DNA of 64,000 bases, from contig CM073887.1 in assembly GCA_037176705.1 (NCBI GenBank), forward strand, positions 87,492,348 to 87,556,347, read 5' to 3'. The position numbers and the translations under genes were made by a program. Below are positions 26,383-39,132 of the stretch, piece after piece. The notes below the pieces were generated by a model, which did no database searches, was not told where the DNA came from, and saw only the letters and a list, made by a program, of their open reading frames with translations. The stretch comes from Molossus alvarezi (lineage: Eukaryota; Chordata; Mammalia; Chiroptera; Molossidae). Each line of letters begins with the position of its first letter. Position 1 is the first letter of the stretch.

Positions 26383-26568
26383 GCCCAGTTGGTGTGGCTC
26401 ACTCGTTGAGAGTCGACCCATGCACCAAGAGGTTGCTTGTTCAACTCCCGGTCAGGACATATGCCCAGGTTGTGGGCCCAATCCCCAGTGGGGGGCATGC
26501 AGGAGGCGGTATGTTCTCTCTCATCAACATTTCTATCTTTCTCTCTCTAAAATCAATAAAGAGAAAAA
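26383..26568 (+). mobile_element. Ves SINE, group B
   Basis: Head GCCCAGTTGGTGTGGCTCAC, CCCAGGTTGTGGGCCCAATC, tail CTCTCTAAAATCAATAAAG. The flanks AAAAGTCTGGAATGT at 26368-26382 and 26569-26583 form a 15-bp target-site duplication. Confidence 0.95.
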
Positions 26569-26583
26569 AAAAGTCTGGAATGT

Positions 26584-27181
26584 ATTTCACTGCTTATGTG
26601 GAGCAAAACTACATACAAGAAAATAGGCTGATGGGGAAAACCCAAACTAGAATACGAAAATTATGGGAACAGGAAAGACAAGACAAGGATTAAGTCAGTC
26701 CCCAACTTTTCTTCTCCCAAGGAAAAGACCCCAAAAATTCTTGAATTTGCTGGATACCAGAGCTTGCAGTAGTTACTTCTGGGGTTTTTTGTATGTTTGT
26801 TTGTTTTCTAATTTATTTATCTTTGATCTGTACTGTGCTTGCTATTTTTTGTCAGTCTCCATGATTGATATGGATGTTCCTGGTTTGGGGCATGCTGATT
26901 GTGTTTACTCCTGTATTTCTTGTGGGAGACTTCTATAACAATTAGCCAGATTCATGGTCAAGAACTACCTGTTCTTGCCAAAATTGTACATTAAAACAAT
27001 GTGTTATACCAAGAAGAAAAAAATGCTTGTTTTTCTCACACGAGTTTGATATACAGATTCTTGCACACTGCTGTCTCCTTGCCCAAAGTTCCGAGACTGG
27101 TAGAAGTAAACAGTGTTTGGTATATTTACTACGGACAAGTAAGGCTTAAACAGGAGAGCACCTATCATTATTCTCATAGTG
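26584..27181. other. unassigned sequence
   Basis: No recognisable gene or repeat. Moderately AT-rich. Confidence 0.4.
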
Positions 27182-27246
27182 CAGTGGTTCCTAAATTTTG
27201 CTGCATATTAGAATCACCTGGAGAAATATTTTTAAAATCCAATACA
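27182..27246 (+). mobile_element. MER5-type hAT fragment
   Basis: CAGTGGTTCCTAAATTTTGC then TTAGAATCACCTGGAGAAAT matches the 5' end of the MER5 (hAT-Charlie) consensus. It is cut by L1-3. Confidence 0.75.
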
Positions 27247-27554
27247 AAATGAATTTGCTTTTTAAAAAATGGGTCGTTATTGTTGAAAGTATTACAGGTG
27301 TCCCTCCTTTTTCCACCCATTGACCCCATCCTGTCCTCTCCTGCCCCCTCCCCAACCCCTCCTTTTACTGCAGTATTGTCTGTGTCCTTGGTTATGCATA
27401 TATGCATATATGTTCTTCGGCTTATCTCTTGGCAACTCCCTCTTCCCTCTGAGGTTCATCAGTCTGTTCCCTACTTCCATATCTCTGGACCTATTTTATT
27501 TGTCAGTTTGTTTTGTTAATTAGATACCACATATAAGTGAGATCATGTAATACT

Positions 27555-30236
27555 ATTTTTCTTTTTAAACTTATTTTTATTGTTAAATGCATTACAGATG
27601 TCCCTCTTTTACCCCACCTTTGACCCCCTCTTCCCCATTCCCACCCCCCTCCTGCTGTCCTCACACTATTGTCTGTGTCTATTGGTTATGCACATAAGCA
27701 TATACATTCTTTGGTTTCTTTCTTTCTTCCCCACCTCCCCCTTCCCCCTTGAGGTTTGTCAGTCTAACAACCAATTTATAGTTCTTAATCCCTTCATCTT
27801 TTTCATCCACCACCCTCAAACCCCCTCCCATCTGGGAACCATCAAAAAGTTTTTCTGTATCTATGAGTCTCTTTCTGTTCTGCTTGTTCATTTTGTTTTT
27901 AGACCCAACTGTTAATAGATATGTATTTATTGGCATTTTATTACTCTTATTTTTTTATCTTCTTCTTCAAGAAGACCCATCAACACTTCATATGATACTG
28001 GTTTGGTGATGGTGAATTCCTCTAGCTTTTTCTTGTCTGAGAAACTCTTTATATGGCCATCAATTGCAAATGATAGCTTTGCAGGATAGAGTAATCTTGG
28101 TTGTAGGTCCTTACTTTTCATCACTTTAAATATTTCTTGCCACTCCCTCCTGGCCTGCAAAGTTTCTTTTGAGAAATCAGCTGACAGTCTTATGGGAGCT
28201 CCTTTGTAGAAAACAAACTGCTTTGCTCTTGCTTCTTTTAAGATTCTTTCTTTGGTTTAACCTTTTGCATTTTGATGATGATATGTCTTGGTGTGGACCT
28301 CTTTGGGTTCATCTTGTTTCGGACTGTCTGTACTTCCTGGACCTGTATGTCTGGTTCCTTCACCAAGTTAGGGAAGTTTTGTGTCATTATTTTTTTAAAT
28401 AGGTTTTCAATTTCTTGCTCTCTCTCTTCTCCTTCTGGCACTCACATGATGCGAATGTTTGTATGCCTGAAGTTGTCCCACAGGCTCCTTATACTATCTT
28501 CATTTTTTTTTTTTTTTTTTGATTTTTTTTTTCTTTTTGCTGTTCTGATTGGGTGTGTTATGCTTCCTTATATTCCAAATCGATGGTTTGCTTCTTGGCT
28601 TCACCTACTCTACTATTGATTCCCTATAAATTATTCTTTACTTCAGTTAGTGCATCCTTCATTTCTAATGGTCGTTTATTATGCTCTTGAGGTCCTCACT
28701 AAGTTCCTTGATGTTCTCACAAAGTTCCTTGAAATTTTCATTAAGTTAATTGAGCATCCTTATAAGCAGTGTTTTGAACCCTGCATCTGTTAGCTTGCTT
28801 ATCTCCATTTCATTTAGTTCTTTTCCTGGAGCTGTGTTCTGTTCTTTCATTTGGGACATGTTTCTTTGTCTCCTCAGTCTAGCTGCCTCCCTGTGTTGTT
28901 TCTATGTATTAGGTAGATTTGCTATGTCTCCTAGGCTTCCTAGGGTGGTCTTTTGTACTAGGTGTCCTGTAGGGTTCAGTTGCACAGCCTCCCTGGTCAC
29001 CCAGCTGGGCCCTTGAGGTGTACTCTTTGTGCAGACTGTACACACTTCTGTTGTACTTGAGTTTTGATTGCTGTTGGCGTGTCAGTGGGAGGGATTTACT
29101 CAGGTGATCAGCTGCAAAGACTGGCTGTGCCCAGTGACCACTGACCTCTGACTATCTTGGATGATCAGCTATGCAGGGGCTCACCACACAGAGCAAAACT
29201 TACCTCAGCAGGGCTCTGGTACCCACTTGAGTGTGTCACTTATGGAGGTGGCTGGGTGGTGGTGATTCAGCATGGTCTAAAACTGTCCACTGGGTGTGCT
29301 GGCTCTGGGGCAAGGTCAGCCACTGCCTATGTTCTACCCAGGGCCACCAGGCATAAGCTACAAAGTGATCTGCCGATGGCTGCTTCTTGTGCTGGGCTTG
29401 GAGATGCCCAGGCAGAGCCAAGCTGTGAACCAAGGCTGGCTGCTTTTAGTGACAGGCCTGGGGCAACTTAGTGAGAGCTATTAAGCTCATTGTGGCCAGA
29501 TGCTGCTTGTTTGAAAGAACTTAGGAAAATTGAAGCAGGAACCAAGACAGGCCAATCCTATGGTAAAGCCACTGCAAACTGCTTGGGTGGGCCCAAAAGT
29601 TGGGTGGGGCAGGGCCTCAAGGAAGGGCCTCAGGGAATTACCAAGGGAGGGAAAATAGTGTGAGCCAGATTGCTGGAGTCCCAGATATGGTACCCGTCTG
29701 CTGGCCTCGTGGGGAAAGGCCTCACCAAAATGATAATGGCCTCCCCCAGCACATCATTCCAGGAGAAAGCTGCCTCTCCAGCTCTAGCCCCAATGCCAAA
29801 GAACTCAGTTTTTCCCTGTATGTCTCTAGAGCCTTACAAGCTGCCTCCCCTCCATGCTGGAGCTCAGAGGAAGCAAGTCCAAGTAAGTTGAACTGCCTGG
29901 GACTCCAGAAGCCTAAGCTTCCCTCAGCCTCAGTTCCTTCTGGGTTTTACAATCAGGAGTTATGGGGGCTTCTCTTCCTGGCACTGGAACCCTGAGCTGG
30001 GGGTCCTGGTGTGGGATAAGGACCCTTTACTCTTCATGGGGACCTTCACAGCTGAGGTATCCCTCCTGATTTTTGTCTTCCACATGTGGGTGTGGGACCA
30101 GCCTGTCCATGCCTCCCCTCCTACCAGTATTGATGTGGCTGCTTCTTTAATTTCATAGTTGTAGGATTTTCATTCAGCTTAATATCAGGCAGTTCTGAAG
30201 GATGTTTGTTCTGTAGTTTAGTTGTAATTTTGATGT
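27555..30236 (-). mobile_element. HAL1-like element copy 2 (ORF1 + 3' UTR, no ORF2)
   Basis: A 2.7-kb element inserted in the 3' UTR of L1-3. GATCATGTAATACT at 27541-27554 and GATCATGTGATACT at 30237-30250 are its duplication (13 of 14). On the minus strand: 5' UTR about 28870-30236, decayed ORF1 about 27960-28860, then spacer joined to 3' UTR at about 27905. The join, between sequence ending TTAGATAGATATG-like spacer and TTTTGTTTTTAGACCC-like 3' UTR, is at the same place as in copy 1, which argues against two independent random deletions. No endonuclease or reverse transcriptase sequence is present. Confidence 0.75.
27960..28860 (-). pseudogene. ORF1 of HAL1-like copy 2, decayed
   Basis: Open pieces 28238-28441 (NFPNLVKEPDIQVQEVQTV, NKMNPKRSTPRHIIIKMQKV) and 27927-28160 (QARREWQEIFKVMKSKDLQP, LSFAIDGHIKSF) are L1-type ORF1 C-terminal domain. 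The N-terminal coiled-coil part (28450-28860) is out of frame and includes a long T-run on + at 28504-28520. Confidence 0.75.
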
Positions 30237-30955
30237 GATCATGTGATACTTGTATTTCTCTGACGGGCTTATTTCACTTAGCATAATACTCTCCAGGACC
30301 CTCCATGCTGTCTCAAAGTGTAACAGATCCTTCTTTTTTACAGCTACATAGTATTTCATTGTGTAAATGTACCACAGCTTTTTATCCTCGCATCTACTCA
30401 TGGACACTTGGGCTGTTTTCAGATCTTACTATTGTAGATAGCGCTGCTATGAACATAGGGGACATATATTCTTTCTGATTGATGTTTAAAGATTCTTAGG
30501 ATATATTCCTAGAAGTGGTATCACTGGGTCCAATGGCAGTTCCTTTTTAAATTTTACGAGGAAACACAATATTATTTTTCATGGTGGCTACACCATCTGC
30601 ATTCTCACCAGCAGTGTACTAGAGTCCCCTTTTCTCTACATCTTTGCCAGCATTTGTTGTTTGATGATTTGCTGATGGTAGCCATTCTGGCAGGTGTGTG
30701 GTGATACCTCATAGTCATTTTAATTTGCATCTCTCTGATGATTAGTACTTTGAGCATTATTTCATGTCTCTTGGCCATTCATATGTCCTCTTTGGAAAAG
30801 TGACTATTTAGGTCCTCTGCCCATTTTTAAATTTGATTGTCTTCCTTTTGTTGAGTTGGATGAGTAATTTATATATTTTGGAAATTAACCCGTTAACCAA
30901 TGCATCATTGGCAAATATGTTCTCCCATACTATGGGCCCCTTTTCATTTTTTATT

Positions 30956-31189
30956 TTTTTATCCTCACCCAAGGACATTTTTCCATATTTTGTTCAGACA
31001 GAGTGGGAGGGAGGGAGAGAGAGAGAAACATCAATGTGAAAGGGACACATCAAGTGGTTGCCAGCCACACGACCCAACCAGGGCAGGGGACAAACTGCAA
31101 ATGAGGTATGTGCCCTTAGGGGGAACCAAACCCGGGTCTCTCCGGACCACAGGCTGACTCTCTAACCGCTGAGCCAAACCAGCCAGGGC
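30956..31189 (-). mobile_element. Ves SINE, group A, inside L1-3
   Basis: ATCCTCACCCAAGGACATTT tail, GA tract, CACACGACCCAACCAGGGCA, head ending CCAAACCAGCCAGGGCT. CTTTTCATTTT on both sides is the duplication, and L1 sequence continues across it. Confidence 0.94.
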
Positions 31190-32002
31190 TCCTCTTTTCA
31201 TTTTGATGCTGGTTTCCTTTACTGCACAAAAGCCTTTTAGTTAGATGTAGTCCCATTTGTTTATTTTATCCTTTGTTTCTCTTGCCCTAGGCAATGTATC
31301 AGTGAAAATTCTGCTTTGTGAGATGTCTGAGATTTTGCTGCCTATGGTTTCTTCTAGGATTTTTATGGTTTCACAAGTTACATTTAAGTATTTTGTCCAT
31401 TTTTAGTTTATTCTTGTGTATGATATAAGTTGGTGGTCTAGTTTCTTTTTGTGGCATGTACCTATCAAATTTTTCCAACACCATTTATTGAAGAGACTGT
31501 CTTTACTCTATTGTATGCTCTTGCTCCTTTGTCAGATATTAATTGAGCATAATGGTTTGGGTTCTCTGTTCTGTTCCAGTGATCTGCCTGCCTGTTCTTG
31601 TGCCAGTACCAGGCTGTTTTGATTACAATGGCTTTGTAGCATAACCTGATGTCCAGTATTATGATTGTTTGACTTTGTTCTTCTTTTACAAGATAGCTGT
31701 GGAATTGGGGTCTTTTTGGTTCCATATAAATGTTTGGAGTATTTATTCTAGATCTATGAATTATGTTGTTGGTGTTTTAATAAAGATTGCCTTGAATCTA
31801 TAGATTGCTTTGAATAGTATGGACATTTGAATGATGTTAATTCTTCCACTCCATGAACATGGCATATGTTTCCACTTATTTATATCGTCCTCTATTTCTT
31901 TTTTCAATGTCCTGTTGTCTGAAAACAGGTCTTTTACCTCCTTGGTTAAGTTTATTCCTAAGTATCTTAATTTTTTTGTTGAAATGGTAAATAGGATGGC
32001 TT

Positions 32003-32235
32003 TTTTTTTTTTTTTTGCCTCACCTGAGAACGTTTTTGCATTTATCTTCAGATAGAGTTGGAGAGAGAGAGAAACATCAATATGAGAGAGACATATTGAG
32101 TGGCTACCACCCACATGACCCCAACCAGGGCCGTGGACAAACTGCAACTGAGGTACGTGCCCTTAGCGGGAACCGAACCTGGGTCTCTTTGGTCCGTGGG
32201 CGGGCGCTATAACCGCCAAGCCAAACCAGCCAGGG
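32003..32235 (-). mobile_element. Ves SINE, group A, inside L1-3
   Basis: CCTCACCTGAGAACGTTTTT tail, CCAACCAGGGCCGTGGACAA, head ending AAACCAGCCAGGG. GGATGGCTTTTTT precedes and follows it. Confidence 0.94.
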
Positions 32236-34021
32236 TGGGATGGCTTTTTTTTTTTTTTTTAGTTTGTCTTTCTGTGTGTTCATTATTGGTGTATAAAAAT
32301 GTGAATGATTTCTGGATGTTGATTTTGTATTCTGCTACTTTACCAAATTTATTTAGTAGATTTTGGTGGAGTCTTTAAGATTTTCTATGTACAATATCAT
32401 GTCATTTTCAAATAATGACAATTTCACTTTCTCCTTTCCAATTTGGATGCTTTTATTTTTTCTTGTTGCCTAGTCGCTGTGACTAAGACTTCCAGTACTA
32501 TGTTAAATAGTAGTGGTGAAAGCAGGCATCCATGTCTCTTATTCGTGTTCTTAAGGGACATGGTTTTATGTTTTACCCATTGAGTATGATGTTGGCCTTA
32601 GGATTGTCATATATGGCCTTTATTATGTTGAGGTATAATCACTCTATTACCACTTTGCTGAGAGTTTTTATCAAAAATTGGTGTTGGATTTTTTCAAATG
32701 CCTTTTTTTGTATCTATTGATATGATCATATGATTTTAATCTCTCATTTTGTTTATGCGGTGTATCACACTTACTTATTTACTAATATGTACCAGCCTTG
32801 CATCCCTGGGAACAATTCCTCTTAGTCATGATGAATAATTTTTTGAACATATTGCTGGATCAGATTTGCTAATATCTTGTTGAGGTTTTGAAATCTATGT
32901 TTATCAGGAATATTGGCCTGTTATTTTCTTTCTTTGTAGTGTCTTTATTTGGTTTTGGAATTAGGATAATGCTGGCCTCATAGAAAGAACTTGGGAGTAT
33001 CTCTTTCTCTTGAATTCTTTGGAATAGTTTGAGAATAGGTGTTAGTTGAATGTTTTGTAAAACTTCTCTGTGAAGCTATCCAAACTACGGCTTTTGTTGC
33101 CTAGGAGTTTATCAATCAATTAGTGTTTCTATTTCATTAGTTGTTATTGGACTGTTCAGGTTTTCTGAATCTTCCTTATTGAATTTTGGAAGACTGTATG
33201 TTTCTGGAAATTTGTCTATTTCACCTTAGTTGTCCGGTGTGATGGCATATTTTCTTAAAATCCTTTGAATTTCTATGGTGTCAGTTGTTACTTCATCTCT
33301 TTTGTTTCTGACTTTATTTATTTGGGCCCTCTCTCTTTGTTTCTTGGTGACTCTGGGTAAAGATTGATCAATCTTGTTTATCTTTTCAAAGAATCAGCTC
33401 TTGGTTTCATTGAATTTTTGTATTGTGTTTATTTGTTTGTTTGTTTTGTTTTTGTCTCTATGTTATTTACTTCTGCCCTGTTCTTCATTATTTCCTTCCT
33501 TCTACTTGTTTTGGATTTTTCTTTTTGTTCTCTTTTTAATTCTTTAAGTTTTAGGGTTAGATAGTGTATTGGAAATTTTTCTTGTTTCTTGAGGTAGGCC
33601 TGTTATTGCTATGACCTTCCCTCTCAGGACTGCTTTCATTGTGTCCCATAGATTTTGGGTGTTGTGTGTTTATTCTCATTTGTTTCCAGGAAGTTTTTAT
33701 TTTTTCCTCAATCTCATTGGTTACCCATTCATTATTTAATAACATGCTATTCAGCCTCCGTGTGTTTGAATGCTTTTGAGTGTTTTTGTAGTTGATTTCT
33801 AGTTTTATGCCATTGTGATCTGAGAAGATGCTTGATAAGATTTCAATCTTTTTGAACTTGTAGAGACCTAGTTTGTATTATAACATGTGGTCTATCTTTG
33901 AGAATGGCCCATGTGCACTTGAGAAGAATATATATTCTGTAGTTTTGTAGTGAAATATTCTGTAAATATCAATTGCATCTATCTGCCCTAGTGTGATGTT
34001 TAGGGTCTCTGTTTTGTTGAT

Positions 34022-34273
34022 TTAAAAAAATTCTCACCTGAGTATATTTTTTTCCATTTTATCTTCCAATAGAGTAGGAAGGAGGGAGGGAGAGAGAAAG
34101 AGAGAGATAAACATTGACGTGAGAGAAACACATCAATTGGTTGACTCCCACGGGACCCTGACCAGGGCTGGGGACCAAACCGCAACCAAGGAACATGCCC
34201 TTGACCAGAATCAAACCTGTGACTCTTTGGTCTGTGGGCCGACACTCTACCTCTGAGCCAAACTGACCAGGGC
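34022..34273 (-). mobile_element. Ves SINE, group A-like, inside L1-3
   Basis: TTCTCACCTGAGTATATTTT tail, GA tract, CCCTGACCAGGGCTGGGGAC, head ending CCAAACTGACCAGGGCA. TGTTTTGTTGATTT / TGTTTTATTGATTT flank it. Confidence 0.92.
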
Positions 34274-34598
34274 ATGTTTTATTGATTTTTTTGTCTAGAA
34301 GATTCATCCAGTGGTTTCAGTGGGGTGTTAAATCCCTTTCTATGATGGTATTGCAGTCAATCTCTCCTATAAAGTCCTCCAAAAGTATTTTAATGTACTT
34401 TGGTTCTTCTGTATTGGGTGTGTATATATTTACCAGAATTGTATCCTCTTGTTGGATCAATCCTTTTAATATTATGTAGTGACTTTCTTTGTCCCTTAAT
34501 AGGGCCCTTGTTTTGAAGTCTATCTGTCAGATATGAAGATTGCTACACCAGCTTTTTTTTCATTTCCATTTACATATTAAAACTTTTTTTGATCCCTT

Positions 34599-34982
34599 CG
34601 CTTTCTTTTTTTTTTTTTAATTTTTTTTTCTTTTATTGATTTTACTTTTTCTTTTAATGTGAGAGAGACACAATGAGTGGCTGCCACCCACACGACCCCA
34701 ACCGGGGCTGAGGACAAACTGCAACTGAGGCACCTGCCCCCAGTGGGAACTGAACCCAGGCCTCTTTTGTCCACAGGGTGATGCTCCCACCGCTGAGCAA
34801 AACCGGCCAGGGCTCCTTTATTGATTTGAGAGAGAGAGGAAGTGAGAGGGAGAGAGAACATCGATTGGCCACCTCCTGCATGCCCCCCACTGGGGATTGA
34901 GCTCACAACCTGGGCATGTGTCCTGACCAAGAATCGAAGTGGCAACCTCTTGATGCAAACCACTGAGCAACACTGGCTGGAC
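34599..34982 (-). mobile_element. Ves SINE group B carrying a nested group A copy
   Basis: The group B copy (34599-34650 plus about 34816-34982) has the duplication ATCCCTTCGCTTTC / ATCCCTTCACTTTC at its outer ends. Its tail is split by the next element. Confidence 0.85.
34651..34815 (-). mobile_element. Ves SINE, group A, nested in a group B SINE
   Basis: Lacks most of its 3' tail. Body CCACACGACCCCAACCGGGG, CCCAGTGGGAACTGAACCC, head ending AAAACCGGCCAGGGCT. CTTTATTGATTT-type sequence occurs on both sides. Confidence 0.85.
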
Positions 34983-35229
34983 TCAATCCCTTCACTTTCA
35001 TCCTGTATGAGTCTTTTTTTCCGAGGTGAGTCTCTTGTAGACAGCATATATATGGGTCATGTTTTCTTATCTATTCAGCTACCCTATGTCTTTTGATTGA
35101 AGCATTTAATCCATGTATATATATAAAGTTATTTGTGCTAGGTACTTGTTTATTGTCATTTTTATTCATTATGTTCATGTTTCTCTCTCTATTTCTTATT
35201 ATTATCACAGCTGTCGCATTAACATTTTT

Positions 35230-36070
35230 TTTGCAATCCTGGTTTGGTGGTAATAAATTCTTTTAACCTTTTTATTTTATTTTTATTTTTTTGGCCTGGG
35301 AAACTCTTTATTTTGCCTCTATTTTGAATGATAGCCTTGCTGGATAATGTAGTCTTGGTTTCAGGTCCTTGCCTTGCATTACCTTGGTTACATCATGTCA
35401 TTTCCTTCTGGCCTGCAGTGTTTCTGTTGAGAAATCAGTTGACAACCTTATGGGAGCTCTTTTGTAGATAACACATTGATTTTCTCTTACTGCCTTTAGT
35501 ATTCTCCCTTTGTCTTTAATTTTTGGCATTTTAATTATGATGTGTCTTGGCATCGGCTTCTTTGTGTTCATCTTGATTGGAACTCTTTGTGCTTTCTGAA
35601 CCTGTGTGACGTTTACCTTCACTAAGTTAGGGAGGTTTTCTGCCATTATTTCTTTAAACAGTTTCTTTATCTCTTGTTCACTTTCTTCCTCTCCTGGTCC
35701 TTCTCTGATGCGGATGTTGTTTCATTTCATATTGCCCCACAGCTCCCTTAAACTGTCCTCCTGTTTTTTAATTGTTTTTTTCTTTTGGTTTTCTGTTTAT
35801 GTGATTTTTTTTCTACCTTGTCTTCTATGTTGCTGATCCAATCCTTGACTTCCTCTAATCAGGTGTTTATTCCTTTTCATGTATTCTTTATTTTAGCTAT
35901 GTTATTCTTCATTTATAACCGGTTCTCTTTTATAGTTTCTTTTTTTTTTTTTTCATGCTGTTAAGCATCCTTCTAATCATTACTCTAAACTCTATATCTG
36001 ATAAATTGCTTATTCCCATTTCATTTAGCTCTTCTTCTGGTGAATTCTCTTGTTCTTTCATTTGGAATTT
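35230..36070 (-). pseudogene. L1-3 ORF1, decayed
   Basis: The open segment 35398-35646 keeps AENLPNLVKVN, VQKAQRVPIKMNTKKPMPRH, IIIKMPKIKDKGRILKA and YKRAPIRLSTDF, i.e. the RNA-binding C-terminal half. Both flanks are broken by stops. Confidence 0.8.
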
Positions 36071-37203
36071 GTTTTGCCATTTTGGCTGACTATCTAGGTT
36101 TGCTTCTCTGTGTTAGGCAAATTTTCTATCACTCCCATGGTGGCCTTATGTAGTGCATGACTTGTGGGATCCAGTGGCACAGTCTCCCTGATGACTACAC
36201 TTGAGTGCTTCAATAATGTTGCTTGTATGCATTGTGTGGGCCCTCCTGTTATAATTGAGTCTTGATTTCTATTGGCTCATCCATGTATGGACTTGGCCCT
36301 CATGCTGGCTAACAGTGAGGATCAACCCCCAATACAGTGTGCAGGCTGCTGTGCAGGTGCTTATCACATGAAGCATAATTTGCTTCAGTAGGGTTGGAGC
36401 CTGCCAAAATCTCCTTGTGGATATTCTGCTTGTGAAGCTTATTGGATCCTACTCTGTTGTTGACTGAAGCTGGCTCCTAAGTTTATTGGTTTGGGGACTT
36501 TTTGGGGGGGTCTCTGATACAGGTCTCTGTCAGGCGCTGTTTGTGACTGGCCCTTAGTACCCTTTTTAGAATTATCAGTGATACACAGCTTCTTAGTCCC
36601 TCTGCTTGGCCTGGGTGTGTATGGAAAGGACCAAGTTGTACACCAGGGTTTGTTTTAACTAACCCCAGTCAGAGGAGCAATTCACACAAAATCTCAAAGC
36701 ACACAGAGATCTGCCTCTGCCAGCAGGTTGACTGTTGGTCTCACTCACTTAATGAGCCTCAGACTGTAGTCCTCAGCCAGGTGTAAACTCCACAGGGTGG
36801 GGCTAGAGAGTTTCCAACACATGGGGTAATTGCTTCCCCCAAGGCTAAAGCTTCATTGATGGAAAACTCTGCGTGGGGAAGATGGCTTCTACAGCATGAG
36901 GGAATGACTCAGCACAGGGATCCTGGCAGCTGCTTTCCCATCTCTCTCCCAGGAGCCAACCTCATGCTCTCCTCATGCAGCTCTGGTGCCCTCTGACCTC
37001 CCTCTGCCAGAGCCCAAGGTGAGTGGGTTCAAATGAAATTTAGTGCATTGGCCCTTCAAGAGAGTGCCTGTGTGTCTAGCCATTTCTCCCTGCCAGACAG
37101 AACCTCTGGTGCTTTTCACAGCTGGTTGTTATGTGGGTACCTTTCCTGGTTTCATTACTCTGGGCTGGAGAGTTCAGCTTGGGGTTTAAACCCAGGACTT
37201 CTT

Positions 37204-38857
37204 TTTATCCCTTTTATATTAGGATTTTATTTATTTATTTATTGTTACAGATGTTTCTCTTTTTCCCCGATTGACACTGTCCTCCCAATTCTGCCCACAC
37301 CCCAGTATTGTTGTCTATGTCCATTGATTATGCATATATGCATATAAGTTCTTTGGTTTAACTCTTCCCTCCCCCATTACCCTTCCTCTCAGGTTTGTCA
37401 GTCTGATCCCGGCTTCCATGTCCCTGGGTCTATTTTATTCATTAGCTTGTTTTGTTCATTATATTCCACATATAAGTGAGATCACGTGATACTTGTCTTT
37501 CTCTGATTGGCTTATTTCACCTACCATAATATTCTCCAGGTCCCTCCATGTCATCTCAAAGGATAAGAGATCTTTCTGTCTTATAGCTACATAGTATTCA
37601 TTGTGTATATGTACCACAGCTTTTTTATCCACTCATCTATTGATGGACACTTGGGCTATTTCCAGATCTTAGCAATTGTAAATAGTGCTGTTATAAACAT
37701 AGGGATACACATACTCTTTCCATTTGGTGTTTCAGGCTTCTTAGGATATATATCTAGAAGTGGGATCACTGAGTCAAATGGCAGTTCAATTTTTAATTTT
37801 TTGAGGAAACACCATATTGTTTTCCATAGTGGCTATACCAGTCTGCCTTCCCACCAGCAGTGTACTAGAGTCCCCTTTTCTCTACACCCTTACCAGCACT
37901 TGTCATTTGATGATTTGTTGATGGCGGCCATTCTGACAGGTATGAGGTGATACCTAATAGTTGTTTTAATTTGCATCTCTCTGATGATTAGTGATGTTGA
38001 CCATTTTTTCGTATGTTTCCTGGCCATTTGTATGTCCTGTTTGGAGAGGTGTCTATTTAGGTCCTCTGCCCATTTTTTTTAATCCTCACTGAAGGATATT
38101 TTTCTATTTTATCTTCAGATAGAGTGGGAGGGAGGGAGGGAGGAAGAGAGAGAGAGCGAAGGAGAGAGAGAGAGACAGAGAGAAAGAGAGAGAGAGAGAA
38201 ATATCGACATGAGAGGGATACATCGACTGGTTGCCTCTCACACAACCCCAACCAGGGCCAGGGATGAACCACAACCGAGGTATATGCCCCTGACCAGAAT
38301 CAAATCCGTGACTCATTGGTCTGCAGGCTGAAGCTCTAACTGCTGAGCCAAACCTGCCAGGGCATCCTCTGCCCATTATTGGATTATTTGTCTTCCTTTT
38401 GTTCAGTTGTATAAGTACTCTATATATTTTGGAAATTAACCCCTTATCTGATGTATGGTTGACAATTATGCTCTCCCATATTGTGGGTTTCCTTTCCATT
38501 TTGATGCTTGTTTCTTTTGCTGTAGAAGCTTTTTAGTTTGATGTAGTCCCATTTATTCATTTTTTCCTTTGTGTCTCTTACCTTAGGTATTGTATCAGTG
38601 AAAATTTTGCTGCCTGTGATGTCAAATTTCACTGCTTACATTTTCTTCTAGGATTTTTATGGATTCATGAGTCACATTTAAGTCTTTTATCCATTTTGAA
38701 TTTATTGGTATGTATGATGTAAGTTGGTGGTTCAGTTTCATTTTTTTATGTACCTGTCCAATTTTCCCAGCACTATTTATTAAAGAGAATATCTTTACTT
38801 CATTGTATGTTCTTGCCACCTTTGTCAAATATTAATTGAGCATAATGTCTTGGAGGA
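37204..38857 (-). mobile_element. 5'-truncated L1 nested in the 5' UTR of L1-3
   Basis: Starts (on +) with an AT-rich tail and 3' UTR, then ORF2 C-terminal sequence up to about 38857, where it stops. L1-3 5' UTR resumes with CAGACTTCTTAAGGGGAACT. ACTTCTT ends both junctions (imperfect duplication of about 10-13 bp). It contains one SINE. Confidence 0.8.
38076..38361 (-). mobile_element. Ves SINE, group A-like, in nested L1
   Basis: AATCCTCACTGAAGGATATT tail, long GA tract (38125-38200), CAACCCCAACCAGGGCCAGG, head ending CCAAACCTGCCAGGGCA. TCCTCTGCCCATT occurs at both ends. Confidence 0.93.
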
Positions 38858-39132
38858 CCCCAGACTTCTTAAGGGGAACTTCCCACAGCTGACATATCCC
38901 TATAGGAATTCAGCTGCTGCCTGTGGGAGCCCAGCCAGCCCTCTCCCACCTCTACACTTCCCACCAGTCTTGGTGTGGGCTTCTCTATACATCCTTGGTT
39001 ATAGGGGTTCTCTCCAGCTAGTCTTCAGTTGATTATTCAGGATCATGTTTCTATATTTTAGTTGTAATTCCAGTTTGGTTTTGGGAGAATGTTAGTGTAG
39101 CTTCCACTTGGAATCCCCAAATGAATTTTCTT

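Larger units (their letters stand above)
27261..39118 (-). mobile_element. L1-3: near-full-length older L1, heavily interrupted
   Basis: Minus-strand LINE-1. AAATGAATTTGCTT at 27247-27260 and AAATGAATTTTCTT at 39119-39132 are its 14-bp duplication with one mismatch, which ties the two ends together across 11.9 kb. With nested insertions removed it is about 6.4 kb: 3' UTR 27261-27554, ORF2 from about 30250 to 35130, decayed ORF1 about 35230-36070, and 5' UTR from 36070, split around 37204-38857. Insertions inside it are HAL1-like copy 2, six SINEs and a truncated L1. The ORFs carry many stops. Confidence 0.88.

Noticed and set aside
34578..35047. 156-codon minus-strand frame
   Set aside because: It is translated SINE sequence (VNRCSLS, LSSAPVGVVWVA-type peptides recur in other SINEs).
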